Position numbers and translations under genes: made by a program. The notes beneath the pieces were generated by a model. It had not been told where the DNA came from. It saw nothing but the letters and a program-made list of their open reading frames with translations, and did not search any database. From Roseitalea sp. (GTDB lineage: Bacteria > Pseudomonadota > Alphaproteobacteria > Rhizobiales > Rhizobiaceae), in contig JAEPON010000005.1 in NCBI GenBank assembly GCA_017642895.1, positions 124,001 to 188,000 on the forward strand: a DNA stretch of 64,000 nucleotides. The letters are read 5' to 3'. Positions 36,718-46,564 of the stretch are shown here, one piece after another (position 1 is the first letter of the stretch; each line of letters opens with the position of its first letter).

Positions 36718-37980
36718 GTGTTCTATCATTTGTATGAACTGCATCATGCCGTGATGCAGCCGTGGCGGGCGGCAGCCGACGCAACCCGGCTGTTCTACCA
36801 GAACCCGCTCAACCCGATCGCCCGGACTCGCTACGGCCGGACCGTTGCGGCATGGGCCGAAGTGTTCGAACGCACCACGCGCCGCTACGGCAAGCCAGCC
36901 TTCGACCTGGATGAGACGGTCATCGACGGCAAGCAGGTGCCGGTCGCCGAAAGTGTTGTCTGGTCCAAACCCTTCTGCAATCTCGTTCATTTCCAGCGCG
37001 CGCTCGCCAAGCCGCGCCCGTCCGACCCGCGCGTGCTGCTGGTCGCGCCCATGTCGGGCCACTATGCGACGCTTCTGCGCGGCACGGTCGAGCGCTTCCT
37101 GCCGGAGGCCGAGGTCTACATCACCGACTGGATCGATGCCCGCAACGTGCCCGTGTCCGAGGGTCATTTCGATCTGGACGACTATATCGATTATCTGATC
37201 GAGATGCTGAACCATTTGGGCCCCGACACGCACATTGTCGGCGTCTGCCAGCCTTCCGTGCCGGTCCTGTCTGCCGTTGCGGTCATGGAGCAGCATCAAA
37301 GCCCCAACGCGCCGACGTCGATGACGCTGATGGGCGGGCCGATCGACACGCGCTGCAACCCGACCGCCGTCAACGAACTGGCCGAGGAAAAGGACCTCGA
37401 CTGGTTCCGCGACAATGTCATCATGCATGTGCCATTTCCGAACGCCGGCTTCGGGCGGCCGGTCTATCCGGGCTTTCTGCAACTGACCGGCTTCATGTCG
37501 ATGAACATGGACCGGCACATGATCGCGCAGAAGGACTTTTTCATGCATCTGGTGCGTGACGATGGCGATTCGGCCGAAAAGCACCGGGAATTTTATGACG
37601 AATATCTCGCCGTCATGGACCTGACGGCGGAATTCTATCTGCAGACCGTCGAGACGGTCTTCATCGAGCATGCCCTGCCCAGGGGCACGATGACCCATCG
37701 CGGCGAACCGGTCGATCCGGGCGCCATTTCCCGCGTCGCCCTGATGACGGTCGAAGGCGAAAATGACGACATCACAGGACGCGGCCAAACCAAGGCGGCG
37801 CACGCGTTGTGCACCGGCCTGGCGGAGAACATGAAGGTCCATTACGAGCAGCCGCGCGTCGGCCATTACGGTGTCTTCAACGGCTCGCGTTTCCGCACCG
37901 AGGTGGCGCCGCGCATGCTCAACTTCATGCGCGCCCAGTCGGGCGTCAAACGCCGCGGCAAGATCAAGGCCGTCGCCTGA
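36718..37980 (+). CDS. phaZ: Intracellular polyhydroxyalkanoate depolymerase
   Basis: 420 residues, GTG start after a GAGGAGAGGA site. It mobilises stored PHA granules. The lipase-like box has Cys177 (GVCQPS) as nucleophile, as in the Cupriavidus PhaZ1 class, with an Asp in the EGENDDI segment and a His in VGHYGVFNG. No signal peptide. PHA synthase genes are not in the window. The 259-base gap upstream should hold its own promoter. Confidence 0.93.
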   Translation: MFYHLYELHHAVMQPWRAAADATRLFYQNPLNPIARTRYGRTVAAWAEVFERTTRRYGKPAFDLDETVIDGKQVPVAESVVWSKPFCNLVHFQRALAKPRPSDPRVLLVAPMSGHYATLLRGTVERFLPEAEVYITDWIDARNVPVSEGHFDLDDYIDYLIEMLNHLGPDTHIVGVCQPSVPVLSAVAVMEQHQSPNAPTSMTLMGGPIDTRCNPTAVNELAEEKDLDWFRDNVIMHVPFPNAGFGRPVYPGFLQLTGFMSMNMDRHMIAQKDFFMHLVRDDGDSAEKHREFYDEYLAVMDLTAEFYLQTVETVFIEHALPRGTMTHRGEPVDPGAISRVALMTVEGENDDITGRGQTKAAHALCTGLAENMKVHYEQPRVGHYGVFNGSRFRTEVAPRMLNFMRAQSGVKRRGKIKAVA

Positions 37981-38002
37981 GCGGCAGTTCATCACAGCAA
38001 CC

Positions 38003-38518
38003 GTGACAATCCGTCCAAGCGTCGGCGATGATCGCGGTGCCATAACGGCGCTCTATCCCGACGCCTTTCCGGGCGAAGACCTGCTGCCGGTGGTCGGCAA
38101 GCTTATGGACATGCCGTCCGGCGTCCTCTCGCTGGTGGCGGTCGATGGCGAAACGATCGTCGGCCATGTCAGCGTCACCGATTGCCGACTGACCGATGCC
38201 GATGCCCGTCTTGCGCTGCTCGGCCCGCTCGGCGTCGCATCGGCTTACCAGAAGCAGGGCATTGGCGGCGCGCTCGTGCGCGAAGGGCACATCCGGCTGC
38301 GCAAGGCCGGCATCAGCCACGTCTTCGTCCTCGAGGACCCCGCCTATTACGGCCGGTTCGGCTTTGTTGTCGAAACCGGCGTCGCCGCGCCGTTCGACCT
38401 GCCCGTTTCATGGCGGGACGCCTGGCAATCGGTCGCGCTCGACAGCGATGCCGGCACGCCCCATGGCACATTGTCAGTGCCCGAGCCCCGGAATGACCGG
38501 GCGCTCTGGGCGCCCTGA
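38003..38518 (+). CDS. GNAT-family N-acetyltransferase
   Basis: 171 residues from the GTG at 38003, 22 bases after phaZ. Acetyl-CoA motif A reads LGVASAYQKQGIGGALVREG, followed by the YYGRFGF motif of the YhbS-like group. The acceptor is unknown. An in-frame extension upstream would overlap phaZ and is rejected. Confidence 0.85.
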   Translation: MTIRPSVGDDRGAITALYPDAFPGEDLLPVVGKLMDMPSGVLSLVAVDGETIVGHVSVTDCRLTDADARLALLGPLGVASAYQKQGIGGALVREGHIRLRKAGISHVFVLEDPAYYGRFGFVVETGVAAPFDLPVSWRDAWQSVALDSDAGTPHGTLSVPEPRNDRALWAP

Positions 38519-38663
38519 CCGGCTGCAGCCGTTCGGGTGCTGTCGTCCCCCGCTGTCGTTAACCATCTCACCGACGCGTGATCGCATGGCCGTTGCCGGT
38601 GGCCGGCCTGCGTGATTAACTGTTTGTTAACCGGTGAGACCCCGCCGGTGAACGGGACAGGGA

Positions 38664-39293
38664 GTGGGGCGCGTGCGTGTGCGTTACGGGTGGATGGCCG
38701 CGATGTCGGCGGCGCTGGCGGTTGTTGCCGGCCCGGCTCAGGCCGGTTCGATGAAAACCGGCGGCCTGACCTCACAGCCGATCGGCCACTACGAGTTCTG
38801 CCGCCTTTATACCGACGAATGCCGCCAGACGCGCGGCTCGTACGAGCCCATCACCATCACGCGCGAGATCTGGGCGCAGATCCTGAACGTCAATTCGGTG
38901 GTCAATATGGTGATCGAGCCGCGCAGCGACATGGAGATTTACGGCCGTGAAGAAGTGTGGACATTTCCCGACGCGGCCGGCGATTGCGAGGATTACGTCC
39001 TTCTGAAGCGGCAGATGCTGATCGGCCAGGGCTTGCCGCCGGCCGCCCTTTTGATCACCGTGGTGCGCAAGCCAGACGGCGAGGGCCATGCCGTTCTGAC
39101 GGTGCGCACGGACCGGGGCGATTTTGTCCTCGACAATCTCAAGTCCGAGGTGCGCCTCTGGAGCGACACCGAATACACCTATTTGAAGCGCCAGTCCGAA
39201 CGCCATGCCGGGCATTGGGTGTCGATCGAGATGCCCGACCAGGTGGTCGTCGGATCGGTCAAGCGGGCCGCGCCCGCCATTTCCACCCGCTGA
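38664..39293 (+). CDS. Transglutaminase-like cysteine peptidase (BTLCP family), exported
   Basis: 209 residues with an N-terminal signal sequence (AAMSAALAVVAGPAQA). The catalytic triad is Cys108 (GDCEDY), His142 (EGHAVL) and Asp157 (FVLDNL). BTLCP proteins are widespread periplasmic proteins of alphaproteobacteria; LapG, which cleaves a surface adhesin, is a distant relative, but no LapD or adhesin gene is near. The GTG at 38664 follows a GGGAG-rich stretch; a GTG at 38673 and ATG at 38694 are alternatives. Confidence 0.87.
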   Translation: MGRVRVRYGWMAAMSAALAVVAGPAQAGSMKTGGLTSQPIGHYEFCRLYTDECRQTRGSYEPITITREIWAQILNVNSVVNMVIEPRSDMEIYGREEVWTFPDAAGDCEDYVLLKRQMLIGQGLPPAALLITVVRKPDGEGHAVLTVRTDRGDFVLDNLKSEVRLWSDTEYTYLKRQSERHAGHWVSIEMPDQVVVGSVKRAAPAISTR

Positions 39294-39308
39294 TCGACGG
39301 CGCCGCCG

Positions 39309-40007
39309 TCAGCCCCGCACCAGCGCCTCGAAACGGCGCAGACCGTCCGAGGTGAAACGCAGGATGCGCGCGCCCTCGACGCGATGCGCCCAGCCATGGG
39401 CGAGGAAATGATCGAGCAACGCAGCGCCCAGGCCGCCGGCCAGATGGGGCCGCCGTTCCGACCAGTCGATGCATGTCCGGCACATGGGCCGGCGCTTGGC
39501 GCGCAGGGCATCCACATCGATCCCCAGTGAGCGCAGCGTGTCCGCGCCCGCCGGCGCCAGCGAAGGGGCATGCTCGTCGCCGTCCAGCGTGCCGGTCTCG
39601 ACCAGCCCGGCAAGCAGGCGCACGCCCATCGAGCCGGCAAGGTGATCGTAACACACGCGCGCCTGCCGCATGTGCGGGTCGCGCGGGCCGGTGCGCGGCG
39701 CAGCCCGCCGGTCCAGCGTGCCGGCAACGACAGCCATCTGTTCGAGAAGCTCTGCGGCATCGGTGCCGCTGATCCGGTAGTAACGATGACGGCCCTGTGC
39801 CGCCACCGCCAGCATGCCGCCATCGACCAGGCGCGCCAGATGCGTGCTCGCCGTCTGTGCGGTGACGCCGCCCACCCGTGCCAGTTCGCCGGCGGTCAGC
39901 GCGCGCCCGTCCATCAGCGCGAAAGCCATCTGCGCCCGCACCGGGTCGGCGACCAGTGCGGCAAGCGTCGCGATGTTCGGGTCGTATCGGTTCAAAGGGT
40001 CCCTCAT
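39309..40007 (-). CDS. ArsR-type winged-helix transcriptional regulator
   Basis: 232 residues. N-terminal helix-turn-helix (GVTAQTASTHLARLVDGGML, about 40-60) and wing, then a long C-terminal domain ending in RILRFTSDGLRRFEALV. The ArsR metal-site Cys pair is not seen in the HTH region; a CxxC-like pair (MCRTC) is present further on. It is divergent from the DUF1127 gene. An ATG 4 codons upstream (40019) is an equal candidate start. Confidence 0.82.
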   Translation of the reverse strand: MRDPLNRYDPNIATLAALVADPVRAQMAFALMDGRALTAGELARVGGVTAQTASTHLARLVDGGMLAVAAQGRHRYYRISGTDAAELLEQMAVVAGTLDRRAAPRTGPRDPHMRQARVCYDHLAGSMGVRLLAGLVETGTLDGDEHAPSLAPAGADTLRSLGIDVDALRAKRRPMCRTCIDWSERRPHLAGGLGAALLDHFLAHGWAHRVEGARILRFTSDGLRRFEALVRG

Positions 40008-40120
40008 CGGCTCGATCATAGCGCATTCGGACGCACGATGGTTCGATGGTGATCGAAACGGTCCGCATCTCCCATGGCGCATGGTTCCGGCCATCAGCGA
40101 GACGCACAAGGAGAGCTGCG

Positions 40121-40354
40121 ATGTTCACCGACAAGGCCGACAACATGTCCCGGCGCCCGGTCCGGGACGAGGTGCCGCACCGGCTGGCGAACCTTGCGGC
40201 AAAGTGCCGTGATCGTCTGGCGCTGTCGGCCCGGCGCCGGGCCACAAGGCGCCATCTGGCCGCGCTCGATGCGGATCAACTGGCCGATGTCGGGATCACG
40301 CGCGGACAGGCGCTGCGCGAAGTGCGGCAGTCGTTTCCGCTCTTTGGTCCGTGA
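40121..40354 (+). CDS. DUF1127 small protein
   Basis: 77 residues with AAGGAGAG 6 bases before the ATG. The C-terminal pattern RRHLAALDADQLADVGITRG is the DUF1127 signature, found in small basic proteins that in Agrobacterium affect RNA turnover and phosphate or carbon metabolism. It is divergent from the ArsR-type regulator, which may control it. Confidence 0.85.
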   Translation: MFTDKADNMSRRPVRDEVPHRLANLAAKCRDRLALSARRRATRRHLAALDADQLADVGITRGQALREVRQSFPLFGP

Positions 40355-40489
40355 TCAGCCGGCGTCAATCAGATTGATGCCGCGCCGGGCGCAGGCCGGG
40401 CCGGGCCCACGCATGTAGTGACGCTCGGGCTGATAGCTCGGCCAAATGAATTCCCGAATGGACCGGATTTGGTGTCGGATGGCACGCAT
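40355..40489 (-). CDS. Small hypothetical protein, 44 residues
   Basis: An ATG at 40489 preceded by an AAGGGA-like site opens a frame encoding a basic, Arg/Pro-rich peptide (SIREFIWPSYQPERHYMRGP in the middle) that ends against the stop of the DUF1127 gene. Composition looks coding, but the gene is too short for certainty. Confidence 0.4.
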   Translation of the reverse strand: MRAIRHQIRSIREFIWPSYQPERHYMRGPGPACARRGINLIDAG

Positions 40490-40816
40490 TGTTCTTGTTT
40501 CCCTTCTGACGGCGCCCCTGCCGTTCGCGATGAGTCCAAGACTAGCCCCGCACAGATGAATTCCGCGTGAACGGATCCACCGATTCGTCGCCCCCGAACC
40601 ACCCAATCCCGCAATGCAACCAATATCGTTCATCTTGGTTAATGCCGCATTAACCCGCGTGCCGCTGCCGGACATGCGGCCATGCAATTTGCCGCACAAT
40701 GTTCACGCCAATTTGCATCGGGTTTAAACATGGTTTCACCGAAGCGGTGATAGGTTGCGCTGGCGGCAGCCAGGGCTTACCCGGACGGGACCGGCCGCAA
40801 ACGGCGTTTCAGGTGC
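40490..40816. other. Intergenic region, no gene recognised
   Basis: 327 bases between the small minus-strand ORF and the YiiX-like gene. It includes a lower-GC patch with repeated TTAAC/TTAA motifs around 40637-40655 that may carry the promoter of the plus-strand gene; no clear boxes can be assigned. Confidence 0.45.
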
Positions 40817-41665
40817 ATGGAGATGACCGAACAGCGCGACACGATACTGGACCGCATCGGGCGCTGGCTGGCGGGCCGGCTCGAGGCCGAATCGTCGGGC
40901 TACCGGCCCTATACGCCGTCCGATCCGCACACGCTCTACCGCACGCTGGAGCCCGGTGATGTGCTTCTGGTGGAAGGCAATCGGCAGATTTCGGCGGCGA
41001 TCAAATATCTGACGCAGTCGACCTGGAGCCATGCGGCACTCTATGTCGGCGACGCGATCGACGATGTTGACGCGGCGGGCCGGCGAAGGCGTCTGGTCGA
41101 AGTCAATCTGGGCACCGGCTGTACCGCCGAGCCGTTGGAAAAGTACGAGACCTACAACACACGCATCTGCCGGCCGGTCGGGCTGACGCCGGCGGACCGG
41201 CAGATTGTCGTCGATTTCATGATCGACAAGATCGGCCTCAAATACGACAACAAGAACATTCTGGACATGTTGCGCTATTTCCTGCCGGCACCGCCCGTGC
41301 CGGTGCGCTGGCGGCGGCGCATGATCGAATTCGGGTCCGGCGATCCGACCCGTGCCATCTGCTCCACCCTGATCGCCCAAGCGTTTCAGCAGATCCGTTA
41401 TCCGATCCTGCCCGAGATCACTTTGGCCAAGGGACGTGCGCGTGCCGTCTCGGACTATTCGCGCCGCGAGATCCTGCACATCCGGCACCACTCGCTGTTC
41501 ACGCCACGCGACTTTGATTCGTCGCCCTATTTCGAGATCGTCAAGCCGACCTTGCGCTTCGGTTTCGACTATAAGCGCCTGACATGGGGCGAAACGCCGA
41601 GACCGGGCGATGCGGCACCGGAACCGGTCACGCCGCCCGCAGAGCCTGTGGCGCTGTCGGAGTGA
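40817..41665 (+). CDS. YiiX/YebB-like permuted papain-fold protein
   Basis: 282 residues. His72 in TWSHAALYVG and Cys182 in RAICSTLIAQAF give the His-before-Cys order of circularly permuted NlpC/P60-like (YiiX) proteins, which act as amidases, peptidases or acyltransferases. No clear signal peptide. The C-terminus is Pro-rich. Start may be ATG 40817 or 40823. Confidence 0.82.
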   Translation: MEMTEQRDTILDRIGRWLAGRLEAESSGYRPYTPSDPHTLYRTLEPGDVLLVEGNRQISAAIKYLTQSTWSHAALYVGDAIDDVDAAGRRRRLVEVNLGTGCTAEPLEKYETYNTRICRPVGLTPADRQIVVDFMIDKIGLKYDNKNILDMLRYFLPAPPVPVRWRRRMIEFGSGDPTRAICSTLIAQAFQQIRYPILPEITLAKGRARAVSDYSRREILHIRHHSLFTPRDFDSSPYFEIVKPTLRFGFDYKRLTWGETPRPGDAAPEPVTPPAEPVALSE

Positions 41666-41678
41666 TGCGCTGGGCGGC

Positions 41679-42212
41679 CTACTGGCAGGTCAGCGAACCG
41701 GTGGTGACTTCGGCGGCACGACATGTGCCCGGGAACGTGCTGATCACATAGGACGAGGTCATGTTCACATGGGTGCAGTTGGCGCACAGCGTGTTGCGGT
41801 CGCATGTCACCGCGTCATCATAGCTGGTGTTGAACGTGGTGAAGTGGTTGAGGCACTGCCCGTTCAAAAGGCGCCTGAACGCGATGTCGCACAGTTCGGT
41901 GAGCGGTTCGAGCGCAGTGCTGCCCGCGACCTGCGCCTGAACGCACTGCTTGGCCTCTGCAAGATCGTTGGCAAAAACCTGCACGGCGGTCGGCACGCAT
42001 TTGGTCGCATTGTCTTGCACAGCCAGTTCGAAAATCCGTGCGGAGTTGCCGATCGTCGCGCCCGAGCATGTTGTCGTCGGCGTCGGCGGCGGGCTGCTTC
42101 CGCCGCCGGACGATGATCCGCCGCCGCTGCCTGGGCAGCCGGCGAGCGCGGTCAGCATGGCCAATGCAATCAGTCTGGTGGCGATCCTGCTGTTCAAGGC
42201 TGCGGCGCGCAT
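41679..42212 (-). CDS. Predicted Cys-rich lipoprotein, unknown function
   Basis: 177 residues. The signal sequence ends in a lipobox LAGC, followed by a Gly/Ser/Pro/Thr-rich linker and a domain with about ten Cys residues that probably forms disulfides (CSGATIG, CVPTAVQ, CDRNTLCANC, CRAAEV). I do not recognise the family. It is the last of four exported-protein genes on this strand, 11 bases after the preceding one. Confidence 0.75.
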   Translation of the reverse strand: MRAAALNSRIATRLIALAMLTALAGCPGSGGGSSSGGGSSPPPTPTTTCSGATIGNSARIFELAVQDNATKCVPTAVQVFANDLAEAKQCVQAQVAGSTALEPLTELCDIAFRRLLNGQCLNHFTTFNTSYDDAVTCDRNTLCANCTHVNMTSSYVISTFPGTCRAAEVTTGSLTCQ

Positions 42213-42223
42213 GGCGTGATACC

Positions 42224-42832
42224 CTAATTGAAGACCGGTTGGCCGCTGACACGGAGGAAATTGTTCAGGAACTGCACGTTGACGCCCCGCACGCCACCAC
42301 GTGCCCGCTGGCCATTGTCGGCGACAAGGCTGAAGGCGCCGAACGGCGCATCGACGCTCAGATCGGGATCGATGCGCACGGTGGTGATGCGGATGTTGCC
42401 AACGACGGGCATGTTCAGATGCACGGGGATGGACACGCGGTTGACCGAGATGCGAACCCGCGTGTCGGTCACGCTCAAATTGACGTTCGCCGTGAAATCC
42501 TCGTTGAAGGTCAATCCGGCATAGGTGAACCGGACCCGGCCTGTGAAGCGGACACCGGACGGCGAGATATCGACGCGCGGATTGCGCACATTCCACGTAT
42601 AAGGACCGTTGTAGACGGTGATCGTGCAGGTGCGCCAGAATTGCGGCACGCAGGGTGCGCGGGCCGTGATCCGCCGCGTGCCGCTGCCCGAAAGCGGGCC
42701 GACCTCTCCGATGAGGTCGGTGAAGACCGATTCATTGACATCGAAGACGAACCCGGCATGGGCCGGGCGAGGCGTCAATCCGGCCACGACCAGCGCGGCC
42801 AGCAACGCCACTATCCGCGCGGCGGCCCTCAT
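42224..42832 (-). CDS. Exported beta-rich protein of unknown function (paralogue A)
   Basis: 202 residues with a signal peptide ending PAHA. The mature part is dense in Val/Thr/Arg/Phe beta-strand sequence, with ISPSGVRFTG in the middle. It shares this motif and the overall strand pattern with the protein at 43349-44104 (VSPSGVRFSG; similar C-terminal VxVQ...RVxG). Its ATG overlaps the stop of the upstream gene by 4 bases. Function unknown; likely periplasmic or surface. Confidence 0.78.
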   Translation of the reverse strand: MRAAARIVALLAALVVAGLTPRPAHAGFVFDVNESVFTDLIGEVGPLSGSGTRRITARAPCVPQFWRTCTITVYNGPYTWNVRNPRVDISPSGVRFTGRVRFTYAGLTFNEDFTANVNLSVTDTRVRISVNRVSIPVHLNMPVVGNIRITTVRIDPDLSVDAPFGAFSLVADNGQRARGGVRGVNVQFLNNFLRVSGQPVFN

Positions 42833-43338
42833 TGCGCGTCGCCTCCGTCACCGTCCTGCGTGTCGTCGTCCGGCGCCTCGTCATCGGTCATCTCCGGCTC
42901 CAGCGCCGGCACGAGGATCTGCTCGATCCGGTCGAGATTGTCCGCAACCACGGGCTCGGCGGCCTGACGTCTCGCCTCGCCATCCTCGATCCCGGCAAAA
43001 TAGGCGGCAGCGCCAGCCTCCAGATCGTTCAGGGCCGCCCGCACCGATTGGACCAGTGCCGGATCGGCGTCCGATGCCAGATTGTCGGCCAATTGCCGTT
43101 GCCGCAGCAGCGGCGCAAGGATCGCCATCTCGGAGACCACATCACCCATCCGCTCGAGCGAAATGCCGTTGTTGGCCAATGCCCGCACCAGCGCCGCCTC
43201 GTCTCCGGCGGCCTGCTGTTCCAGCCCGTCCAGAACCGCGGTCGCCTCGGTCTGGGTCAACATTTGCTGCGCCATCGCCGGCGAGCCGGCCAGAACGAAG
43301 CCCACAAGGGCGGCGCCGAAAATATGTCTGAAGCTCAT
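42829..43338 (-). CDS. Exported acidic helical protein of unknown function
   Basis: 169 residues from the ATG at 43338. The signal peptide ends in PAMAQ; the mature part is Ala/Leu/Glu-rich and helical, ending in a very acidic tail (DDEAPDDDTQDGDGGD). No family recognised. It lies between two paralogous exported proteins, 10 bases after one and overlapping the other, and so is clearly part of their operon. Confidence 0.75.
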   Translation of the reverse strand: MSFRHIFGAALVGFVLAGSPAMAQQMLTQTEATAVLDGLEQQAAGDEAALVRALANNGISLERMGDVVSEMAILAPLLRQRQLADNLASDADPALVQSVRAALNDLEAGAAAYFAGIEDGEARRQAAEPVVADNLDRIEQILVPALEPEMTDDEAPDDDTQDGDGGDAQ

Positions 43339-43348
43339 GCCACCATCC

Positions 43349-44104
43349 TCAAAATGCCAGGTCGCCGCGCACGCGGATTGCGTTCTGCTGCAATTGAACA
43401 GACACGTTGGTGCCTGAAATGCTGATGTCCGGACCCGGCCGTGCCAGAAGGCCCTCGAGAACCATTCCGGTGGAGAGCCGATTGCGGAAACGCACATTGC
43501 CAAGGGTGCGCGGCGCGCCCAGAAGATGCATCCGAAGGGCCACCGGGGTGTTGTCCGCGCGCAGACGCAACGTCCGGGAGGCGGCGCTGTAACTGACCGT
43601 CGCATCGACGCTGAACGGCAGGACGGCGCGATTGTTCATCGCCTCCATCGCGATGAAGCCCGAAAACCTGACGCCGGAGGGGCTGACCTGCGCTTCAATG
43701 GACTGCACGCGCCACGAATAGGTGACGCTCTGCTGTTGGGGGCAGCGCGCGAGCTGAATCGGCCGGACACGCTCCGCCTCAAGGACGAGCGTGCGCTCCG
43801 CTTCCAGTTCGAGCGTGGGCTGCCGCGACAATTGTCCCAACCCCACCAGTCCGCCGGCGCTCGGCGCGACACGCGTTGTGCCCCGGGGCAGACGGCCGTT
43901 GAAGCAGGCGACGAGTACGGTGAAGCTGGCGGTACCGGACCCTTCAAGGTCCAGCGCCTGGGCATAGCGTGTCAGCACGATTTCGTTGATCGTGAAGCTG
44001 GCATCGGCGGCACGCGCGTCCATCGCGGGCGCCAGAACAAGACCTGTGCCGAACAGGACCGACAGGACGCGCAAAACCATCGTTGGAAAAGAGCATCTGA
44101 ACAT
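43349..44104 (-). CDS. Exported beta-rich protein of unknown function (paralogue B)
   Basis: 251 residues. The signal peptide ends DARAAD. The first mature strand INEIVLTRYAQALDLEGSGT parallels VNESVFTDLIGEVGPLSGSG of paralogue A, and VSPSGVRFSG parallels ISPSGVRFTG. It is about 50 residues longer than paralogue A because of an insert after the first Cys. It is the first gene of the four-gene minus-strand cluster; its promoter should be in 44105-44329, shared back-to-back with lepA. Confidence 0.78.
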   Translation of the reverse strand: MFRCSFPTMVLRVLSVLFGTGLVLAPAMDARAADASFTINEIVLTRYAQALDLEGSGTASFTVLVACFNGRLPRGTTRVAPSAGGLVGLGQLSRQPTLELEAERTLVLEAERVRPIQLARCPQQQSVTYSWRVQSIEAQVSPSGVRFSGFIAMEAMNNRAVLPFSVDATVSYSAASRTLRLRADNTPVALRMHLLGAPRTLGNVRFRNRLSTGMVLEGLLARPGPDISISGTNVSVQLQQNAIRVRGDLAF

Positions 44105-44329
44105 GACACACCAGTATCAAAGCGCACACTACTTTGTGCACGGTATGAAATAAATCGAATGGAAAAATCATTCGCCAATATGAGACAAGAGTCAACGCTG
44201 CGAGCGCATTTCATCGAATATTCATCAATCTGAATACTTGACGCAACGGAAGCCATCCGGCCGCGACAAGGCCCGCCGGCATCGCGATTCCCGCTTTCCC
44301 GACAAGGCGTTCGCGCCTATATCAGCGCC

Positions 44330-46138
44330 ATGACCACGACACCGCGTTCCCACATCCGCAATTTCTCCATCGTCGCCCATATCGACCATGGCAAATCGAC
44401 GCTCGCCGACCGGCTGATCCAGATGACCGGATCGCTGGAGGAACGCGAGATGAAGGATCAGGTGCTCGATGCGATGGATATCGAGCGTGAGCGCGGCATC
44501 ACCATCAAGGCCAACACCGTCCGGCTCGAATATGACGCCAAGGACGGCGAGCATTATGTGCTCAACCTGATCGACACGCCCGGCCATGTCGACTTTGCCT
44601 ATGAGGTCTCGCGCTCGCTCGCCGCCTGCGAGGGGTCGCTTCTGGTGGTTGATGCTTCACAGGGCGTCGAGGCGCAGACGCTCGCCAACGTCTATCAGGC
44701 GATCGACAATGACCATGAGATCGTCACCGTCCTCAACAAGGTCGACCTGCCCGCCGCCGATGTCGAGCGGGTGAAAGCGCAGGTCGAGGAGGTGATCGGG
44801 CTCGATGCGTCCGATGCTGTGGAGATCTCCGCCAAGACCGGCCAGGGTGTCGAAGAGGTGCTTGAAGCGATCGTCACCCACCTGCCCGCGCCCGCCGAAG
44901 GCGAGGGTACCGAGCCGCTCAAGGCGATGCTGGTGGATTCGTGGTACGACGCCTATCTGGGCGTCGTGGTCCTCGTCCGCATCATCGACGGCCAGATGAA
45001 GCGCGGCCAGACCATCCGCATGATGGGCACCGGAGCCAAATATTCGGTCGACCGTGTCGGCGTTCTGACGCCCAAGCTGGTCACCGTGCCGGAACTCGGC
45101 CCCGGCGAGATCGGCGTCTTTACCGCGTCGATCAAGGAGGTGGCCGATACGCGTGTCGGCGACACGATCACCGAGGACAAGAAACCGACAGCCGCAGCGC
45201 TGCCCGGCTTCAAGCCGGCCCAACCGGTCGTCTTCTGCGGTCTTTTTCCGGTCGATGCGGCGGACTTTGAGGATCTGCGCGCCGCCATCGGCAAGCTGCG
45301 GCTGAACGATGCGAGCTTCTCCTACGAGATGGAGACCTCGGCCGCGCTCGGCTTCGGCTTCCGCTGCGGCTTTTTGGGCCTCTTGCACCTTGAAATCATC
45401 CAGGAGCGGCTGGCCCGCGAGTTCGACCTCGAACTGATCGCCACCGCGCCGTCGGTCGTCTACCGCATGACGCTGACCGACGGCACGGTGACCGAACTGC
45501 ACAATCCCGCCGACATGCCCGATGTGGTCAAGATCGCCACCATCGAGGAGCCGTGGATCAAGGCGACGATCATGACGCCGGACGATTATCTGGGCGCCAT
45601 CCTGCAGCTCTGCCAGGAACGGCGCGGCATCCAGACCGACCTGTCCTATGTCGGCACGCGCGCCATGGTCACCTATGAACTGCCGCTCAATGAGGTGGTG
45701 TTCGATTTCTACGACCGGCTGAAATCGATCTCCAAGGGCTATGCCAGCTTCGACTACCAGATCGAGGGTTATCGCGAGGGCGACCTCGTCAAGATGAGTA
45801 TCCTCGTCAACGAGGAGCCCGTCGATGCACTGTCCATGCTGGTCCACCGCGCGGCGGCCGAAAAGCGCGGCCGCGTCATGTGCGAGAAGCTCAAGGACCT
45901 GATCCCGCGCCACATGTTCAAGATCCCCATCCAGGCGGCGATCGGCGGCAAGGTGATCGCCCGCGAGACGATTTCAGCGATGCGCAAGGATGTGACGGCG
46001 AAATGCTATGGCGGCGACGTGACGCGCAAACGCAAGCTTCTGGAAAAGCAGAAAGAGGGCAAGAAGAAGATGCGCCAGTTCGGCCGCGTTGAAATCCCCC
46101 AGGAGGCGTTCATCCAGGTGCTGAAGGTGGATTCCTAG
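44330..46138 (+). CDS. lepA: Elongation factor 4 (LepA)
   Basis: 602 residues, the normal length. GTPase motifs [17 protein letters not shown] and NKVDLP are followed by EF-G-like domains II, III and V and the LepA-specific C-terminal domain ([19 protein letters not shown]). It acts on stalled or mistranslocated ribosomes and in 30S biogenesis. Confidence 0.97.
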   Translation: MTTTPRSHIRNFSIVAHIDHGKSTLADRLIQMTGSLEEREMKDQVLDAMDIERERGITIKANTVRLEYDAKDGEHYVLNLIDTPGHVDFAYEVSRSLAACEGSLLVVDASQGVEAQTLANVYQAIDNDHEIVTVLNKVDLPAADVERVKAQVEEVIGLDASDAVEISAKTGQGVEEVLEAIVTHLPAPAEGEGTEPLKAMLVDSWYDAYLGVVVLVRIIDGQMKRGQTIRMMGTGAKYSVDRVGVLTPKLVTVPELGPGEIGVFTASIKEVADTRVGDTITEDKKPTAAALPGFKPAQPVVFCGLFPVDAADFEDLRAAIGKLRLNDASFSYEMETSAALGFGFRCGFLGLLHLEIIQERLAREFDLELIATAPSVVYRMTLTDGTVTELHNPADMPDVVKIATIEEPWIKATIMTPDDYLGAILQLCQERRGIQTDLSYVGTRAMVTYELPLNEVVFDFYDRLKSISKGYASFDYQIEGYREGDLVKMSILVNEEPVDALSMLVHRAAAEKRGRVMCEKLKDLIPRHMFKIPIQAAIGGKVIARETISAMRKDVTAKCYGGDVTRKRKLLEKQKEGKKKMRQFGRVEIPQEAFIQVLKVDS

Positions 46139-46303
46139 GGCAAAAAGCGACCGAGGCGCCATGTTGCGCCGGCGGCCGCCCTCTCAATGTCTGATGCGTA
46201 CCGGTGCGACAGTCGCGCTGGCCAGCGGCCACCTGTCCAAGACGATCATGACAAGGGCACAAATACCGGGATGATCGATGCACCGGACGGGGAAAAGGCT
46301 GAA

Positions 46304-46378
46304 TGGTGCCCGGGGGCGGATTTGAACCACCGACACGCGGATTTTCAATCCGCTGCTCTACCCCTGAGCTACCCGGGC
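46304..46378 (-). tRNA. tRNA-Phe (anticodon GAA)
   Basis: 75 bases with encoded CCA. Acceptor stem GCCCGGG/CCCGGGC, D arm GCTC...GAGC, anticodon stem GCGGA/TCCGC with loop TTGAAAA (anticodon GAA), and T stem GGTGG/CCGCC. The T loop reads TTCAAAT. Confidence 0.97.
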
Positions 46379-46564
46379 ACGGGTGTTCGCGATCACACGG
46401 ATCGCGCGGGCAAAAGCCCCGCTCGGAACGCGCGGTTTATAGCACCAAATGTGATGCTGTCCAGACGAGCGCGGCCGCTTTTTTTGCCGGCCGCCGGCGT
46501 TGGTGAATTGTTGATCGGTTTGCCGCACACTGGCGCCGCAATGGGGCGATGAGGCAGGCGGATC

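Noticed and set aside
46187..46552. Plus-strand open frame between lepA and the oxidoreductase gene
   Set aside because: It runs antisense through tRNA-Phe and translates the tRNA, a common false gene.
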